The notes under the pieces: model-generated
What the model was told of the DNA's origin: nothing
Database searches by the model: none
What the model saw: only the letters and a program-made list of their open reading frames with translations
Assembly (NCBI GenBank): GCA_028277605.1
Contig: JANQFZ010000061.1
Coordinates: forward strand, 1-45,041
Direction of reading: 5' to 3'
Length of the DNA stretch: 45,041 nt
Origin: Vallitaleaceae bacterium
GTDB lineage: Bacteria > Bacillota > Clostridia > Lachnospirales > Vallitaleaceae
Part shown: piece after piece, positions 1 through 8,177 of the stretch
Numbering within the stretch: position 1 is the stretch's first letter
How the letters are laid out: each line of letters begins with the position of its first letter
Position numbers and translations under genes: made by a program

Positions 1-1686
1 AACCTGATAATCAGTCCTGAAACCAAATGCGTTATGTAAAGCATCGGTTAAATTAGTTCTAGTATAAGTTGGTATATATCCTTCAGCAGGGACACAATAA
101 AAATTCATGTTCCTTAGTTGGTGAATGATTTCTGTGCTGGTGAATGCATGATCTAATTGTTTCTCTAAGTATCTAAAAAGAGTGAGAGATAAAAAACATG
201 TTGTAAAATGGGCTTTGATTCTATCACTGCGACTTAAATACACAGGTCTCGCTCTGAAATCTGTTTTTAGTAAACGGAAACATTGTTCAATTTCCCAACG
301 TTTATGATTAATCTTTGCAATAGCAGCTGCTTCGTCTTCTAGGTTTGTGCAAACACCATAAAAGCCGTCAAAAGCTTCTTCATTCGTAATCATTTCCTTA
401 TTAAGACTATACTTTTCGTGTTCAGCAATTTCACCGTCATCTGTAATGGTAGTTCTTGTAATAAACCGTTTGTAATCATTTTGACGATGCTTCTTTAACC
501 TTGAAGGAGAGGAATCTATAAGTTTGGTAGCACGTTCAATCTGACGATTTCGTATATGACGTTGATACTCTTTAAACTTGATAGAATAAGTCACAATCAA
601 TCGTTGCTCCAATCCATTTTCTTTAATCCAACGCTCCTTAAAAAAAGTAGCATTTCGGTAATTTTCAATAGATTCAGCTGAAGCATTTACCTGATCAAGG
701 TTAAAAAGCTTAGGTGAATCCTTTAGGGACCATCCTTCGGGATTAAGAGCCCATTCTTTTAAATATTTTTTAAGCTTCTTGATGGATTGGGTTGTAATAA
801 AAGCTCTTTCATTAATAGTATTAAATCTGCGGTTATCAGTAGAAGAGAGACCGGCATCGGTACATACAACAAACTTGCTTAAGGAAAAGTCTTTTAAAAC
901 TTTTCTCTCTAAGGGTTGAAGGGTTTGCTGTTCATTGGTATTTCCACTATGAATACTAAAAGCAAGAGGGATACCGTCTCCATCCATGAATAATCCCATT
1001 TCTACAATAGGATTAGGTCTATGTTCTTTAGAAGGACCGTATTGCTTAATACCATCTTCTTGCTCAATCTCAAAGAAGTAATTGGTACAGTCATAATACA
1101 AGATTTTATCATTACGCTTAGAGAGGGCTAAGCTATTTTTATAAAGTTGTGATTGAATGGTATCCATTTCCTTAGCAATCACCTCAAGAGCACGATAGAC
1201 TTGGTGAAGTTCAAAGTCGGGTTTTTCCAAAAGGTCAGAAGAAAGCTGAAAAGTATTTCGTTTGGAACAAGGAAAAAGAATTCTACCATAAATCAGTCTG
1301 GAAAGAATAGCATCAAGGTTATAAGAAAACTTATGCCTTGAAGAGATATCCTTGCAGATTTCATGAATTTTCAACTGATGATATAGTTGCTGAAGAAAAA
1401 GATAACCTCCGTTGAAAGACTGTTGTTTGTTTTTAGGGATAAGCTTTGATTGAGATTTTTCAATGATTACTTTACGTTTTTCTTCTTTTTCTTTGCGGTT
1501 AAGTTCAGCAATATATTGTTTAGCCCATTCATAGGGGTCACGTCCATTTAGTTTTTTTCTGAGTGCAGCTTCAGTACCGAGTTTTTCAACAATAACAGAT
1601 GTATTAGATTGTGTTTGGGGATTATAGATTGACTTAATAACATATAGTGATGCTGAGTTTTTTGATTTTGTTATTTTAAGTCTCAA
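1..1686 (-). CDS. IS1634-type transposase, 3' end outside window
   Basis: The minus strand is open without a stop for 562 codons from a TTG at 1686 to the window edge. An AGGAGGTG site lies 8 nt before the TTG. The translation has the layout of an IS4-superfamily, IS1634-group DDE transposase. A first Asp sits in YYDCTNYFFEIE, a second in VCTDAGLSS, and the Glu in the Y/W-(2)-R-(3)-E-(6)-K-like stretch EIEQCFRLLKTDF near the C-terminal third. Such enzymes cut and paste their own element. Full members are roughly 550-600 residues, so only a short C-terminal tail should be missing, and I see no frameshift. Its presence beside mrp marks an insertion next to the spore-gene island. The family call is firm; the subgroup is less so. 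Confidence 0.88.
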   Translation of the reverse strand, partial: MRLKITKSKNSASLYVIKSIYNPQTQSNTSVIVEKLGTEAALRKKLNGRDPYEWAKQYIAELNRKEKEEKRKVIIEKSQSKLIPKNKQQSFNGGYLFLQQLYHQLKIHEICKDISSRHKFSYNLDAILSRLIYGRILFPCSKRNTFQLSSDLLEKPDFELHQVYRALEVIAKEMDTIQSQLYKNSLALSKRNDKILYYDCTNYFFEIEQEDGIKQYGPSKEHRPNPIVEMGLFMDGDGIPLAFSIHSGNTNEQQTLQPLERKVLKDFSLSKFVVCTDAGLSSTDNRRFNTINERAFITTQSIKKLKKYLKEWALNPEGWSLKDSPKLFNLDQVNASAESIENYRNATFFKERWIKENGLEQRLIVTYSIKFKEYQRHIRNRQIERATKLIDSSPSRLKKHRQNDYKRFITRTTITDDGEIAEHEKYSLNKEMITNEEAFDGFYGVCTNLEDEAAAIAKINHKRWEIEQCFRLLKTDFRARPVYLSRSDRIKAHFTTCFLSLTLFRYLEKQLDHAFTSTEIIHQLRNMNFYCVPAEGYIPTYTRTNLTDALHNAFGFRTDYQV

Positions 1687-1827
1687 TAGATAAACACCTC
1701 CTGTTCATATTTATATTATAACACAGTACGATAAAGTGCGATATAGAAAAATGTAAAATTTGACAAAAAAATAAGCCTATATCAAGGCTTTCAGCGATTT
1801 TTTCTTTATGCAACTGTCAAAGACCCG
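1..1827 (-). mobile_element. IS1634-like insertion sequence, one end in window
   Basis: The transposase gene plus its upstream flank make up the visible part of one insertion sequence. The flank holds a small hairpin (AAGCCT/AGGCTT at 1773-1790). The stretch around 1811-1827 (CAACTGTCAAAGACCCG) is a possible terminal inverted repeat. The opposite end is off the window, so neither the inverted repeat nor a target-site duplication can be confirmed. The boundary given here is a guess. Confidence 0.45.
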
Positions 1828-1902
1828 TAAAGAATAAACTTCACTTGTAGAATATAAAATGATTAAAGCTAAGAGTTTTTAGGAAGCAAAATTCAAGATA
1901 TA

Positions 1903-1931
1903 TTGACAATATCTATATAAAGATGTAACAT
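1903..1931 (+). promoter_or_regulatory. Sigma-A promoter of mrp
   Basis: TTGACA (1903-1908) is followed after 17 nt by TAACAT (1926-1931). This is a perfect -35 with a 4/6 match at -10, about 40 nt before the mrp start codon and directed toward it. Confidence 0.6.
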
Positions 1932-1973
1932 AGTACTGGTACATGCTATAGATTGAATAAAGGAGGGATTTCT

Positions 1974-2801
1974 ATGGCTGATTGTTCTCAATGTCCTCTT
2001 AAGGATAAATGTAGTACAGAAAAAAAACAAACCTGTGTGGTTGAAAATAATCCATATAATAATGTGAAGAACATTATCGGTGTTATGAGTGGTAAGGGTG
2101 GCGTCGGGAAGTCGACAGTTGCAGTAATGCTTGCTAATGAATTGGTTGAAAAAGGCTTTAAAGTAGGCATTTTAGACGCTGATGTTACAGGTCCAAGTGT
2201 TCCAAGATTATTAAAAATTCAGGATAAACGAGCTACCGTCTTAGAACAAGGAATTTTACCTGTTCTTGCTGATAACGGATTAAAAGTTATGTCCTTAAAT
2301 CTTTTAATTGAAGATGAAAACACACCTGTTATATGGAGAGGTCCAATTCTTTCGGGAACCGTTAAACAGTTTTGGACAGATGTTTTATGGGAGAATCTTG
2401 ATTATCTAGTTATCGATCTGCCACCAGGTACTGGAGATGTATCTCTGACTGTTATGCAGGTCATGCCTATTACAGGAATGGTTATGGTATCTGTTCCACA
2501 AGATATGGTTTCAATGATTGTATCAAAATCTGTAACCATGGTTCATAAAATGAACATCGAAGTACTAGGTGTTGTTGAAAATATGAGTTATATGGTCTGT
2601 CCTAATTGCGGAACTAAAATCAAACTGTTTGAGGATGATACTAAGAACTTTTTAGACAGCCTAAACATAAAGCTTTTAGGTGAACTGCCAATGTGCAAGG
2701 ATATTCTTAATATCTCTAGAAGTGGAATAAGCGCAGTTACAGAACCGATTAAAAAAGAATTTTCAAGTATAACGGATAAAGTTTTATCAAGCATCAAATA
2801 G
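1974..2801 (+). CDS. mrp: Mrp/NBP35-family Fe-S carrier P-loop ATPase
   Basis: This 275-aa cytoplasmic ATPase belongs to the MinD/Mrp/NBP35 group, which binds and delivers iron-sulfur clusters to apoproteins. The deviant Walker A motif GKGGVGKST lies at residues 40-48, followed by the LDADVTGPS switch and the DLPPGTGD Walker B region near residue 150. A C-terminal CPNCG supplies the CxxC that bridges a cluster between subunits. Four Cys at residues 4, 7, 13 and 21 form an additional NBP35-like N-terminal motif. I take the ATG at 1974 because AAAGGAGG lies just before it; the in-frame ATG at 1953 precedes that site. It is monocistronic, with its own promoter and a terminator at 2890. The clients cannot be told from the sequence. 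Confidence 0.93.
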   Translation: MADCSQCPLKDKCSTEKKQTCVVENNPYNNVKNIIGVMSGKGGVGKSTVAVMLANELVEKGFKVGILDADVTGPSVPRLLKIQDKRATVLEQGILPVLADNGLKVMSLNLLIEDENTPVIWRGPILSGTVKQFWTDVLWENLDYLVIDLPPGTGDVSLTVMQVMPITGMVMVSVPQDMVSMIVSKSVTMVHKMNIEVLGVVENMSYMVCPNCGTKIKLFEDDTKNFLDSLNIKLLGELPMCKDILNISRSGISAVTEPIKKEFSSITDKVLSSIK

Positions 2802-2889
2802 GATCGATAGTCAACATGAATCATTTAATGCTTATGCACTTAGCTTATATCAAGTGGTATATCAAAACTATCATTCTTAAAAAATGAGT

Positions 2890-2920
2890 AGCGTTAGTTT
2901 CTATAACTAACGCTTTATTC
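2890..2920. terminator. Terminator between convergent genes
   Basis: A perfect 10-bp stem (AGCGTTAGTT / AACTAACGCT) with a 5-nt loop is followed by TTATTC on the plus strand and ACTCATTTTTT on the minus strand. It can end mrp and, from the other side, the last beta-roll gene, which stops at 2947. Confidence 0.75.
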
Positions 2921-2946
2921 TTATCTATTAACTTATCTCAAATACA

Positions 2947-4761
2947 CTATCTAAAAATAATTAATACTTGATTGGGTCCAGTTCTTTCAATTACTCGATA
3001 CCCTTTTTTAGATTTAGTTGCTTCACCATTACCATTGGGTTTACAATAACCGCCTGCTTCACATGTACCATCATCTCTTATAAGGATTTGACCTAGTAAT
3101 CCTACAGCGACCCACTCTGGTCTTTCTGAACGAGATTTATAGCATTGCTTACAATTAAAATCAGGGTTTATCTTAGGCTGCATCACTGTGTGTTCTTTTT
3201 GAACTATACATCCTCTGGAATCTTTTTTCTCTGGAAGGATTACTTCTTCGTACTGCACCCTACCCCATTCATCTCTTACATAACGACTTGGCCAATGATA
3301 ATCGGCTGCGCCTGCTAATATTGCTGGTGTTGCACTTGTAACACCTAGAATAAATTTATCCTTTGAATGGGCTTTTCGAATTTTCCTTGTTTTATTATCA
3401 AAGGTAACAAAATAACCAACATCAATAGTTCTGCCATTACTGGTTTCAAACATTTCCGCATAGTCTGTACAACATGGGTCTATGGTATTGACGTTATTAA
3501 AGAATCCATCTCCATTATTTTTAATACATGCTGTTATCGCTCTGCTACCCGCATTGGCTCCTCCAGCCATGAACCATCCAAATGCTTCACAGGCATCACC
3601 AAATCGCCCCATAATATGAGCCCCTTGAAATCCTGCAGTACTAGTATCTAAGCCTTCTGCGTGAGAGTCATCACCACTGGCTAATGTTGAATTATTTTCT
3701 GCATGGGACCGGTCTCCACTTGCTGTTGTTTGAAAGCCCTCTGCATGAGATTGAAGTCCACTTGCTATTGTATTAGCCCCTTCTGCATGGGATTCACTTG
3801 CTGTAGCCTGTGTTCCAAAACCTTCTGAATGGGATTGATTTCCACTTGATAAAGTGTTAAAACCTTCTGCATGCGATTGATCGGTTTGCGCTGTTGTTTG
3901 AACACCTTCTGCATGGGAGCCATTTCCTAGAGCAGAAGTTTGTCGACCTTCTGCATGCGATTGAGAGCCTTGTGCAAGAGTTTCCAAACCTTCTGCATGC
4001 GATTGAAATCCACTCGCTGTTGTACGTACTCCTTCTGCATGCGATTGATCTGCAATTGCTTGTGTGCTAGTTCCTTCTGCATGCGATGCATTACCAGTAG
4101 CTACTGATTCATCTCCCTCAGCGTGTGATGCTCTACCATTAGCTTCTGTATTTTCTCCTTCTGAATGAGCTGCAAAAGATGTTGCAGCAGTCATAAAACC
4201 TTCCGCATGGGTTTCATTTGCAGATGCTACCGAGCCAAAGCCTTCTGCGTGGGCAGCTTCTCCACTGGCTACAGTTCCTTCTCCTTCTGCATGAGCTTCA
4301 AAATTACTAGCAAGTGTACCTGTTCCTTCAGCATGGGAAGCTACACCTGAAGCGATTGTATTGACTCCTTCTGCATGAGAAAAGTCACCCGCAGCCGTTG
4401 TGCCTGCTCCTTCTGCATGAGCCCCTCCTCCATTAGAGATCGTTGGTTTGAAAACACCAAATATTTCTACACCCGTACCTTCTGAATGAGATCCTTCTCC
4501 ATTTGCTTTTGTATTTTTACCTTCTGAATGAGAACAGTCACCAATAGCTTCTGTACAGCAGCCTTCTGCATGCGAGCATAATCCAACAGAATTGGTACAA
4601 CATCCCTCTGCATGCGAGCAGTCACCTTCTGCTACTGTATTACAGCCTTCTGCTTCTGCGCATATACCTATAACTACTCGATTACATTCAACTTCTTCAA
4701 AATTATTATCATTATTTTGACTTAGTTTAGCTTTTGATTGGCATTTCTTACAATAACTCAT
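2947..4761 (-). CDS. YadA-head-like beta-roll protein with Peptidase_G2 domain, copy 6
   Basis: This is the last of six paralogues and the longest repeat array of the set (604 aa). A short Cys-containing N-terminus (CKKCQSKAK) leads into about 24 coils of the 14-residue motif G-x-x-S-H-A-E-G-x-x-T-x-A-S, the pattern of YadA/Hep_Hag trimeric left-handed beta-rolls. The first four coils carry extra Cys. A longer loop (EIFGVFKPTISNGG) separates coils 5 and 6. From about residue 375 the sequence matches my picture of Peptidase_G2, with GAHIMGRFGDACEAF, CCTDYAEMFET, GYFVTF and a closing EWVAVGLLGQILIRDDG. No signal peptide or anchor is seen. I use the ATG at 4761, since the GTG at 4773 sits inside the ribosome-site region. 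A 200-nt leader with its own sigma-K-like promoter, after a terminator, suggests separate transcription. A spore-surface role is inferred. Confidence 0.8.
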   Translation of the reverse strand: MSYCKKCQSKAKLSQNNDNNFEEVECNRVVIGICAEAEGCNTVAEGDCSHAEGCCTNSVGLCSHAEGCCTEAIGDCSHSEGKNTKANGEGSHSEGTGVEIFGVFKPTISNGGGAHAEGAGTTAAGDFSHAEGVNTIASGVASHAEGTGTLASNFEAHAEGEGTVASGEAAHAEGFGSVASANETHAEGFMTAATSFAAHSEGENTEANGRASHAEGDESVATGNASHAEGTSTQAIADQSHAEGVRTTASGFQSHAEGLETLAQGSQSHAEGRQTSALGNGSHAEGVQTTAQTDQSHAEGFNTLSSGNQSHSEGFGTQATASESHAEGANTIASGLQSHAEGFQTTASGDRSHAENNSTLASGDDSHAEGLDTSTAGFQGAHIMGRFGDACEAFGWFMAGGANAGSRAITACIKNNGDGFFNNVNTIDPCCTDYAEMFETSNGRTIDVGYFVTFDNKTRKIRKAHSKDKFILGVTSATPAILAGAADYHWPSRYVRDEWGRVQYEEVILPEKKDSRGCIVQKEHTVMQPKINPDFNCKQCYKSRSERPEWVAVGLLGQILIRDDGTCEAGGYCKPNGNGEATKSKKGYRVIERTGPNQVLIIFR

Positions 4762-4839
4762 TATGTGTCTCACTCTCCTTTCACATTGCTGCTTGTACTA
4801 ACTTTTGGACAGAATAGCCCTAAGCTAGTATCTTTATTA

Positions 4840-4867
4840 CATACTATGCAATGAAGATACAGCTTGT
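4840..4867 (-). promoter_or_regulatory. Sigma-K-like promoter of beta-roll copy 6
   Basis: On the minus strand AC (4867-4866), 17 nt, then CATAGTATG (4848-4840) matches the sigma-K pattern AC-N16/17-CATANNNTA except for the last base. It lies about 80 nt before the start codon and after the terminator at 4928. Confidence 0.55.
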
Positions 4868-4927
4868 GATATTTAACTGGATTTATTATGAAACTCAAAT
4901 AGATCATAGGTTACTTATAAATAACAA

Positions 4928-4959
4928 AGTACAGAAGAATCCAATAGATACTCTGTACT
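4928..4959 (-). terminator. Terminator after beta-roll copy 5
   Basis: The stem AGTACAGA / TCTGTACT with a weaker inner stem is followed on the minus strand by TTGTTATTT. It lies just after the stop at 4968 and separates copy 5 from copy 6. Confidence 0.55.
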
Positions 4960-4967
4960 CTATATTT

Positions 4968-6479
4968 CTAACGAAATACAATTAAAATTTGATTCTCTCC
5001 AGTTCTTTCTAAAACACGGTAGCCACATAAAGCTTTCGTTGCAATTCCTTTTTTATTAGGTTTACAATAGCCATTAACTTCACAGCTTCCATCATCTCTA
5101 ACTAATAGTTGCCCCATCAATCCCACGGCTACCCACTCGGCTCTTTGAGAGCGTGGTATATATTCTTGATTACAGTTCCATTTGGGATTGATTGTAGGTT
5201 GATTTTCTATGTGTTCTGGGATAATAGTATTGCCTCTTTTATCTTTAACTTCTGCAACAACGACTTCTTGATATAGAATTCTTCCCCACTCATCTCTTAT
5301 ATATTTATTATGCCATTGATAACGGGTTGTTCCAGCTATAATAGCAGGTGTAGCACTCGTAACACCTAGAATATACTCATCCATGCCTTTTGCAGGTTTT
5401 ATCTTCTTCCCTTCTAAAGTAACAAAATAACCCACATCTATGGGAAGACCATCATAGGTTTCAAACATTTCTGCATAATCTGTACAGCATGGATCTACCA
5501 CATTAACACTATTAAAAAAGGCATCGCCATTATTTTTTATACAGGCTGTTATAGCTCTTGTATTAGTAGCTGTACCTCCAGCCATAAACCATGAAAAGGT
5601 ATCACAGGCATCTCCGAATCGTCCCATGATATGGGCTCCTTGAAAGCCTGCTGTGTTGGTATCTAACCCTTCTGCATGGGATTGATTTCCGCTTGCAACG
5701 GTTTGCAATCCTTCTGCATGCGACTGGGTTCCACTTGCTATAGTCATTTCTCCTTCTGCATGAGCTGCGAATGCAATGGCTTCTGTATCAGCTCCTTCTG
5801 CATGAGAGGCGTCGCCGCTAGCCGTTACAATTTCTCCTTCTGCATGAGCATTTGTTCCAATTGCTTGGTTACTAAATCCTTCTACATGTGAATTATCTCC
5901 TGATGCATTTGAAGCAAACCCTTCTGCATGAGCATTATCTCCTGATGCACTTGAACCAAACCCTTCTGCATGAGCATTATCTCCTGATGCACTTGAAGCA
6001 AATCCTTCTGCATGCGCATTTGTACCTCCTGCAAAGGTATTTCTGCCTTCTGCATGCGAATTTTCACCAGCTGCTTCTGTCTCTCTTCCTTCTGTATGGG
6101 ATGCATTACCTAATGCAGAAGTGTTCAAACCTTCAGCATGAGATGTAATGCCTCCAGCAGTACAGCCGCTTCCCTCAGCATGTGAACCCTGACCTATTGA
6201 TACTGATGGTTTTCTGACACCGTTAATTAAAATACCTTGTCCCTCAGCATGAGAAGCAGCACCAACTGCCTTTGTTAGTTTTCCTTCTGAATGAGAACAA
6301 TCTCCTAGCGCTTTTGTACAGCAGCCTTCAGCATGGGAACATTTTCCTTTTGATCTTGTACAGCAACCTTCTGCATGGGAGCACTCACCTATAGCTCTAG
6401 TATTACACCCCTTTGCTTCTGAGCATTTACCTTCCGCACTTCTGTTACAATCGTCATCTTCTTTTCTATTTTTTTTCAT
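4968..6479 (-). CDS. YadA-head-like beta-roll protein with Peptidase_G2 domain, copy 5
   Basis: A 503-aa paralogue. After the charged start MKKNRKEDDDC come about 18 coils of the 14-residue repeat, the shortest arrays of the family along with copy 4. Residues in coils 1-4 include the Cys pairs seen in all copies (for example SHAEGCCTRSKGKCSHAEG). The nearly identical coils around 5920-6030 (GSSASGDNAHAEGF type) look like recent unit duplications. The C-terminal 225 residues are the Peptidase_G2-like domain with CCTDYAEMFET and EWVAVGLMGQLLVRDDG. The ATG at 6479 is preferred because AAAGGAG lies 7 nt upstream; a GTG at 6485 is in frame. Its own sigma-K-like promoter overlaps the stop of copy 4. 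No export signal is seen. Confidence 0.8.
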   Translation of the reverse strand: MKKNRKEDDDCNRSAEGKCSEAKGCNTRAIGECSHAEGCCTRSKGKCSHAEGCCTKALGDCSHSEGKLTKAVGAASHAEGQGILINGVRKPSVSIGQGSHAEGSGCTAGGITSHAEGLNTSALGNASHTEGRETEAAGENSHAEGRNTFAGGTNAHAEGFASSASGDNAHAEGFGSSASGDNAHAEGFASNASGDNSHVEGFSNQAIGTNAHAEGEIVTASGDASHAEGADTEAIAFAAHAEGEMTIASGTQSHAEGLQTVASGNQSHAEGLDTNTAGFQGAHIMGRFGDACDTFSWFMAGGTATNTRAITACIKNNGDAFFNSVNVVDPCCTDYAEMFETYDGLPIDVGYFVTLEGKKIKPAKGMDEYILGVTSATPAIIAGTTRYQWHNKYIRDEWGRILYQEVVVAEVKDKRGNTIIPEHIENQPTINPKWNCNQEYIPRSQRAEWVAVGLMGQLLVRDDGSCEVNGYCKPNKKGIATKALCGYRVLERTGENQILIVFR

Positions 6480-6539
6480 AATCACACTCCTTTTGCTTGT
6501 ACATTTTTAAGTTAAGATTGACTTAGTTCCGCTTACTAT

Positions 6540-6567
6540 TATCTTATGCTGAAATTAAGGTGTGTGT
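6540..6567 (-). promoter_or_regulatory. Sigma-K-like promoter of beta-roll copy 5
   Basis: AC (6567-6566), 17 nt, then CATAAGATA (6548-6540) on the minus strand is a full match to CATANNNTA with an AC -35. Several alternating AC dinucleotides upstream make the exact -35 register uncertain. It is about 60 nt before the start. Confidence 0.55.
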
Positions 6568-8111
6568 TATCTAAACAGTATTAGAATCTGATGTTCTCCT
6601 GTTCTCTTAATGACCTTATAGCCTTTACAAGCAGGTCTTGCTATTCCTTCATCATCAGCATCACAAAAACCGCCTGGCTTGCAGGTACCATCATCTCTAA
6701 TGAGAATTTGTCCCAATAAACCTACAGCTACCCATTCAGGTCTTTGCGACCGAGGTACATAACAAGCTTTGTTATCGTATTCTGGGTTTAAGATAGGCTG
6801 CATTTCTTTACGCTCTGGCTTAGTAATACGCCCATTGAGATCTTTTACTTCAGGTATGACTACTTTTTGATATTGGATGCGACCCCATTCATCTCTTAAA
6901 TATCTATTATGCCATTGAAAAGCAGTAGCTCCAGCCAAGATAGCTGGTGTAGCACTCACAACACCTAGAATATATTCATCTGATTTCTTTGCTTTTCTAA
7001 TCTTATCTGTTCCATCAACAAAGGTTACAAAATAACCAACATCAATAGGCTGACCATCTGCCGTCTCAAAATACTCTGCATAATCTGTACAACAAGGATC
7101 AACCGTGTTAACAGAATTAAAAAAGGCATCTCCGTTATTCTTGATACAAGCGGTAACAGCCCTTGTTGCTGAATTAGGTCCACCTGCCATAAACCATGAA
7201 AAAGTATCACAGGCATCTCCAAATCTCCCCATGATATGTGCGCCTTGAAATCCTGCGGTACTGGTATCAAGTCCTTCTGCATGAGATTGATCCCCACTTG
7301 CTACGGTGTCTTCTCCTTCTGAATGAGATGCCCTGCCACTGGATGTCGTAAAAAACCCTTCCGCATGGGAAGCAAGATTACTAGCCGTAGTGCCTCCTCC
7401 TTCTGCATGCGAGTCATCTCCACTGGCTACTGATAAGTCACCTTCTGCATGTGCAACATCTCCAGAAGCTGTAGTCCCAAAGCCTTCTGCATGACAGCAC
7501 CTACTGACAGCATCGGTTAAAAATCCTTCTGCATGTGAGTCACTACCACTTGCTAGTGTATTATCACCTTGTGCATGTGAGCTTAAACCACTAGCTGTTG
7601 TATTTTCTCCTTCTGCATGTGCATTCTGACCACTTGCTACAGTTGAAATTCCTTCTGCATGTGCATTCTGACCACTTGCTATAGTTGACTCTCCTTCTGC
7701 ATGAGAAGCAAATCCAATAGACTCAGTGTTAAAACCTTCTGCATGGGAAGCAACACCGATAGCACTGCTATTAGCCCCTCCCGAATAGGAGTATTCCCCA
7801 AGAGCTCTTGTCCCTCCCCCTTCTGCATGAGCACCTTTTCCTTGGGCTTGTGTCTTTGTTAATAGTCCATTGACCTGTATGCTCTGCCCTTCAGCATGTG
7901 AACAGTCTCCTTCTGCTAATGTACAGCAGCCTTCTGAGTGCGAGCATGATCCAACTGCCTTCGTACAACAGCCTTCTGCATGAGAACATTCTCCTAATGC
8001 CTTTGTATTACACCCCTCGGCTTCTGAACATTTTCCAATCGCCTTTCTATTACATTCAGCATTAGACATACATTGCTTTTTCTTTAATTTTCGTTTCTGC
8101 TTAATTCTCAT
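6567..8111 (-). CDS. YadA-head-like beta-roll protein with Peptidase_G2 domain, copy 4
   Basis: A 514-aa paralogue with a basic N-terminus (MRIKQKRKLKKKQC), about 18 repeat coils, the conserved longer loop between coils 4 and 6 (VNGLLTKTQAQGKG), and the C-terminal Peptidase_G2-like domain. With copies 5 and 6 it forms subfamily II, marked by GAHIMGRFGDACDTFSWFMAGG-type junctions and CCTDYAE. One coil is degenerate (YSYSGG). AGAAGGTG before the ATG at 8111 decides the start over the in-frame GTG at 8120. Upstream there is CATAAAGTA (a full sigma-K -10) but no good -35, so it may be read from the operon promoter at 13396. No signal peptide or transmembrane segment is seen. Confidence 0.8.
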   Translation of the reverse strand: MRIKQKRKLKKKQCMSNAECNRKAIGKCSEAEGCNTKALGECSHAEGCCTKAVGSCSHSEGCCTLAEGDCSHAEGQSIQVNGLLTKTQAQGKGAHAEGGGTRALGEYSYSGGANSSAIGVASHAEGFNTESIGFASHAEGESTIASGQNAHAEGISTVASGQNAHAEGENTTASGLSSHAQGDNTLASGSDSHAEGFLTDAVSRCCHAEGFGTTASGDVAHAEGDLSVASGDDSHAEGGGTTASNLASHAEGFFTTSSGRASHSEGEDTVASGDQSHAEGLDTSTAGFQGAHIMGRFGDACDTFSWFMAGGPNSATRAVTACIKNNGDAFFNSVNTVDPCCTDYAEYFETADGQPIDVGYFVTFVDGTDKIRKAKKSDEYILGVVSATPAILAGATAFQWHNRYLRDEWGRIQYQKVVIPEVKDLNGRITKPERKEMQPILNPEYDNKACYVPRSQRPEWVAVGLLGQILIRDDGTCKPGGFCDADDEGIARPACKGYKVIKRTGEHQILILFR

Positions 8112-8177
8112 AACATTCACCTTCTTTCTATATAAGTTATATAAGCTATTGAATAGCTCTAGTACTTTATGGGAATA

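Noticed and set aside
1153..1341. Plus-strand 62-aa ORF inside the transposase
   Set aside because: It lies antisense to a continuous conserved transposase frame and has no ribosome site.
5888..6148. Plus-strand and alternative-frame ORFs inside the beta-roll genes (for example 5888-6148 and 12694-13080)
   Set aside because: They are shadows of the 42-bp repeats: low-complexity His/Leu/Met- or Ser/Cys-rich products with no ribosome sites.
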